A stretch of DNA of 7,901 nucleotides, taken from Sphingomonadaceae bacterium (lineage in GTDB: Bacteria > Pseudomonadota > Alphaproteobacteria > Sphingomonadales > Sphingomonadaceae). Shown piece after piece: positions 5,623 through 7,901 of the stretch. How positions within the stretch are numbered: the first letter of the stretch is position 1; every line of letters starts with the position of its first letter. The stretch covers positions 1 through 7,901 of the forward strand of contig JAFARM010000392.1 of assembly GCA_019245455.1 (NCBI GenBank), written 5' to 3'. The notes under the pieces were generated by a model. The model searched no databases and was not told the origin of the DNA. It saw only the letters and a list, made by a program, of their open reading frames with translations. Position numbers and translations under genes: made by a program.

Positions 5623-6056
5623 CACTTCGTCACCTCGCCCGTCGGCTCGCCGAGGCGGACGACGGTCTTGACCTTGATCGGCAGCTTGGCCGCAGCGCGC
5701 TCGAAGGCACCCTGCGCGACGTCGTGCGGCACACCGTCAAGCTCGAACAGGATGCGGCCCGGTTTGACCTTGGCGGCCCAGAACTCGGGCGCGCCCTTGC
5801 CCTTGCCCATGCGGACCTCGGCCGGCTTCGACGTGACCGGCACGTCGGGGAAGACGCGGATCCACAGGCGGCCGGCGCGCTTGATGTGGCGGCTGATCGC
5901 GCGGCGGGCGGCCTCGATCTGACGCGCCGTCAGTCGGTCGGGCTCCATCGCCTTCAGGCCGAAGGCGCCGAAGTTGAGTGCCGTGCCGCCCTTGGCGTCG
6001 CCGTGGATGCGACCCTTGAACTGCTTGCGGAACTTGGTCTTTTTCGGTTGCAGCAT
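5622..6056 (-). CDS. rplP: 50S ribosomal protein L16
   Basis: A 144-residue L16 (136 in E. coli). L16 organises 23S rRNA around the A-site and contacts the elbow of tRNA; it joins late in 50S assembly. It begins [16 protein letters not shown], contains [19 protein letters not shown] (42-60) and the signature WIRVFPD followed by RMGKGKG (82-88). Arg82 aligns with Arg81 of the E. coli protein, the residue hydroxylated by the oxygenase RoxA (YcfD) there; whether this organism modifies it cannot be seen. The C-terminus is somewhat extended ([12 protein letters not shown]). A GAAGG motif lies about 11 nt before the ATG. The stop TGA overlaps the rpmC start (GTGATG). Confidence 0.98.
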   Translation of the reverse strand: MLQPKKTKFRKQFKGRIHGDAKGGTALNFGAFGLKAMEPDRLTARQIEAARRAISRHIKRAGRLWIRVFPDVPVTSKPAEVRMGKGKGAPEFWAAKVKPGRILFELDGVPHDVAQGAFERAAAKLPIKVKTVVRLGEPTGEVTK

Positions 6057-6059
6057 GGC

Positions 6060-6764
6060 TTAGCGGCCTTCACGCGCGGGGCGGACGCCCGACGTCTGGG
6101 CCTCCATCATCAGCCGGTCCTGGCTCATCGGGTCGTGGCCCAGGATCTCGCCCTTGAAGATCCACACCTTGACGCCGCAGACGCCGTAGGCAGTGTGCGC
6201 CTGTGCCTCGGCATAATCGACGTTGGCGCGCAGCGTGTGAAGCGGCACGCGACCCTCGCGGTACCACTCGACACGCGCGATCTCGGCCCCGCCGAGACGG
6301 CCCGAGCAGGTGATGCGGATGCCCTCGGCACCGAGGCGCAGCGCCGACTGCACCGCGCGCTTCATCGCGCGGCGGAAGGCGATGCGGCGCTCGAGCTGGT
6401 CGGCGACGCCCTGCGCGACGAGGCGGCTGTCGACCTCGGGCTTACGGATCTCGACGATGTTCAGCGACACGTCGCTCTTGGTCATCGCGCCGATCTGCTG
6501 ACGCAGCTTCTCGATGTCCGCGCCCTTCTTGCCGATGATGACGCCCGGGCGCGCGGCATAGATCGAGACGCGGCACAGCTTGGCCGGACGCTCGATCACC
6601 ACCTTGGAGATCGCCGCCTGCGGCTGCGACTTCATGATGAAGTTGCGGATCTTGATGTCCTCGATCAGCAGCCGGCCATAATCGTCGCCACGGGCGAACC
6701 AGCGGCTGTCCCAGGTCCGGTTGATCTGCAGGCGCAGACCGACGGGGTTGGTCTTGTGACCCAT
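6060..6764 (-). CDS. rpsC: 30S ribosomal protein S3
   Basis: A 234-residue S3, essentially the normal length (233 in E. coli). S3 sits in the head of the 30S subunit at the mRNA entry channel and contributes, with S4 and S5, to mRNA helicase activity. The N-terminus [20 protein letters not shown] is canonical. A KH RNA-binding domain lies in the first half with the GxxG loop as GKKG at residues 78-81 ([19 protein letters not shown]). The C-terminal S3 domain follows, with [20 protein letters not shown] and the signature [20 protein letters not shown]. The start is preceded by GGAG 8 nt upstream within rplV. The stop TAA is separated from rplP by only 3 nt. Confidence 0.98.
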   Translation of the reverse strand: MGHKTNPVGLRLQINRTWDSRWFARGDDYGRLLIEDIKIRNFIMKSQPQAAISKVVIERPAKLCRVSIYAARPGVIIGKKGADIEKLRQQIGAMTKSDVSLNIVEIRKPEVDSRLVAQGVADQLERRIAFRRAMKRAVQSALRLGAEGIRITCSGRLGGAEIARVEWYREGRVPLHTLRANVDYAEAQAHTAYGVCGVKVWIFKGEILGHDPMSQDRLMMEAQTSGVRPAREGR

Positions 6765-7159
6765 TATGCCTGCTCCGAGTAGTCGACGTCGGCGACTTCA
6801 CGCACGACGATGCGGATGCGGCTGAACGGCTTCTGGATCGCCGCAGCCCGGCCGCGTGCGCGCGGCGTGAAGCGCTTCATGACGATCGCCTTGCCGACGC
6901 TCGCTTCCTTGACGACGAGGGCATCGACGTCGAGGTTGTGGTTGTTCTCGGCATTGGCGATGGCCGACGCCAGCACCTTGCGGACGTCGGGCGCGAAGCC
7001 CTTGGTCGAGAACTGCAGCAGGTTCATCGCCTCGGACGCCTTGCGCCCGCGGATGAGCCCGGCAACCAGGTTCAGCTTGTACGGCGAGCCGCGCAGCGTC
7101 GTTGCCACGGCCAGCGCTTCCTTCTCGCCGACCTTGCGCGGAGCGGAGGTCTTGCCCAT
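6764..7159 (-). CDS. rplV: 50S ribosomal protein L22
   Basis: A 131-residue L22, about 20 residues longer than the 110-residue E. coli protein because of a longer N-terminus ([18 protein letters not shown]) and a short acidic C-terminal tail ([11 protein letters not shown]). L22 binds domains of 23S rRNA and its long beta-hairpin lines the peptide exit tunnel, where macrolides such as erythromycin bind. The core is clear: [16 protein letters not shown] (25-40), [17 protein letters not shown] (63-79) and the hairpin region [20 protein letters not shown] (95-114) with its basic tip. No deletion in the hairpin of the kind linked to macrolide resistance is apparent by eye. The start shares one base with the rpsS stop and the stop shares one base with the rpsC start (TAATG). 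Confidence 0.98.
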   Translation of the reverse strand: MGKTSAPRKVGEKEALAVATTLRGSPYKLNLVAGLIRGRKASEAMNLLQFSTKGFAPDVRKVLASAIANAENNHNLDVDALVVKEASVGKAIVMKRFTPRARGRAAAIQKPFSRIRIVVREVADVDYSEQA

Positions 7160-7431
7160 CAGCGCTTGCCCTTCTTGTCGGCGGCATGGCCGGTGAAGGT
7201 CCGCGTCGGCGCGAACTCGCCCAGCTTCATGCCGACCATGTCCTCGTTGACCGATACGGGAATGAACTTGCGGCCGTTATAGACGCTGAACACCAGGCCG
7301 ACGAACTGCGGCAGGATCGTCGAGCGGCGCGACCAGGTCTTGATCGGCGCCGAGCGGCCGCCCTGCGCGGCTTCGGCCTTCTTCAGCAGGTGCAGGTCAA
7401 CGAACGGACCCTTCCAGACGGAGCGGCTCAT
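7159..7431 (-). CDS. rpsS: 30S ribosomal protein S19
   Basis: A 90-residue protein, close to the 92 residues of E. coli S19. S19 forms a complex with S13 in the head of the small subunit, near the A-site tRNA. It opens with the typical [12 protein letters not shown] and contains the S19 signature around residues 61-85 ([19 protein letters not shown], then TGH), followed by a lysine-rich tail. The frame is open further upstream to an ATG at 7527, but that extra 32-residue stretch overlaps rplB and looks nothing like S19; the ATG at 7431 gives the canonical N-terminus and is preceded at good distance by GAAGG within the end of rplB. The stop shares one base with the rplV start (TGATG), implying translational coupling. 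Confidence 0.98.
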   Translation of the reverse strand: MSRSVWKGPFVDLHLLKKAEAAQGGRSAPIKTWSRRSTILPQFVGLVFSVYNGRKFIPVSVNEDMVGMKLGEFAPTRTFTGHAADKKGKR

Positions 7432-7433
7432 CG

Positions 7434-7901
7434 TCAGCCCTTCTTCTTCGCGTGACGCGACCGGATGATCATCTTGTCGGTCGCCTTGTTCGAGCGGGTC
7501 TTCGCGCCCTTGGTCGGCTTGCCCCACGGCGTCACCGGGTGGCGGCCGCCCGAGGTCCGGCCCTCACCACCGCCGTGCGGGTGGTCAACCGGGTTCTTGG
7601 CGACGCCGCGCGTCAGCGGCCGGTGGCCGAGCCAACGCGTGCGGCCGGCCTTGGCATGGTTGGTGTTGCCGTTGTCGGGGTTGGACACCGCTCCGACGGT
7701 CGCCATGCAGTTCGAGTGGACGTAACGCTGCTCACCCGAGTTCAGGCGGATAATGACCATGCCGCGGTCACGCCCGACGACCTGGACGAAGGTGCCCGCC
7801 GCACGCGCCAGCTGACCGCCCTTGCCGGGCTTCAGCTCGACGTTGTGCACGATGGTGCCGACCGGCATCTGGCCGATCTCCATCGCGTTGCCCGGCTTGA
7901 C
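7434..7901 (-). CDS. rplB: 50S ribosomal protein L2, C-terminal part (5' end outside window)
   Basis: The frame is open to the window edge and encodes 155 residues, the C-terminal portion of L2, a primary 23S rRNA-binding protein close to the peptidyl transferase centre and needed for subunit association. The visible part begins [15 protein letters not shown], runs through the SH3-like domain ([18 protein letters not shown]) and carries the L2 signature [12 protein letters not shown], whose second histidine corresponds to the functionally important His229 of E. coli L2. It ends in the usual basic tail ([11 protein letters not shown]). The first ATG in the window, at 7883, is internal and not the start. 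The stop TGA lies 2 nt before the rpsS start, and the last codons (AAGAAGAAGGGC) supply the rpsS Shine-Dalgarno sequence. Identity is certain; only the N-terminal portion is missing because of the window boundary. Confidence 0.98.
   Translation of the reverse strand, partial: VKPGNAMEIGQMPVGTIVHNVELKPGKGGQLARAAGTFVQVVGRDRGMVIIRLNSGEQRYVHSNCMATVGAVSNPDNGNTNHAKAGRTRWLGHRPLTRGVAKNPVDHPHGGGEGRTSGGRHPVTPWGKPTKGAKTRSNKATDKMIIRSRHAKKKG

Noticed and set aside
5724..6782. Plus-strand open frame of 352 codons opposite rplP and rpsC
   Set aside because: Complement shadow of L16 and S3 with low-complexity His/Arg/Ala/Leu composition.

Overview
The window is a stretch of the S10-spc ribosomal protein supercluster, read entirely on the minus strand (transcription runs from 7901 towards 1). 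In transcription order it holds the 3' part of rplB, then rpsS, rplV, rpsC, rplP, rpmC, rpsQ, rplN, rplX, rplE, rpsN, rpsH, rplF, rplR, rpsE, rpmD, rplO, and the 5' part of secY. The DNA is GC-rich with strongly GC-biased third codon positions, so long mirror frames stay open on the plus strand; none of these has independent support.

The protein sequences (alphaproteobacterial-type S3, L5 and SecY, a zinc-free S14, and an S5 with a Gly/Arg-rich N-terminal extension) suggest an alphaproteobacterium, most likely a member of the Sphingomonadales. That assignment rests on recall of family sequences, not on a search.

Layout: from rplB to rpmD the genes are packed with almost no spacer. Most junctions are stop/start overlaps (TGATG, TAATG, ATGA, an 8-nt ATGGCTGA) or gaps of 2-11 nt, so translation is probably coupled along the chain. 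rpsQ (end of S10) and rplN (start of spc) overlap by 4 nt, leaving no room for a separate spc promoter as found in E. coli. The packing breaks in two places. The 215-nt gap between rpmD and rplO (1180-1394) contains an unlisted open frame for a possible 67-residue two-helix membrane protein with an unusual CTG start, plus small hairpins. The 201-nt gap between rplO and secY (454-654) contains a 111-bp element bounded by a perfect 30-bp inverted repeat of the dispersed repeat type common in proteobacteria, then a weak promoter-like pair and a GC hairpin just before the secY ribosome binding site.

Together the genes supply proteins of both ribosomal subunits and the central channel of the Sec translocon. 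Most of the window is ordinary, conserved housekeeping sequence; the points worth a second look are the two gaps and the N-terminal extension of S5. I found no convincing new biological system beyond these.
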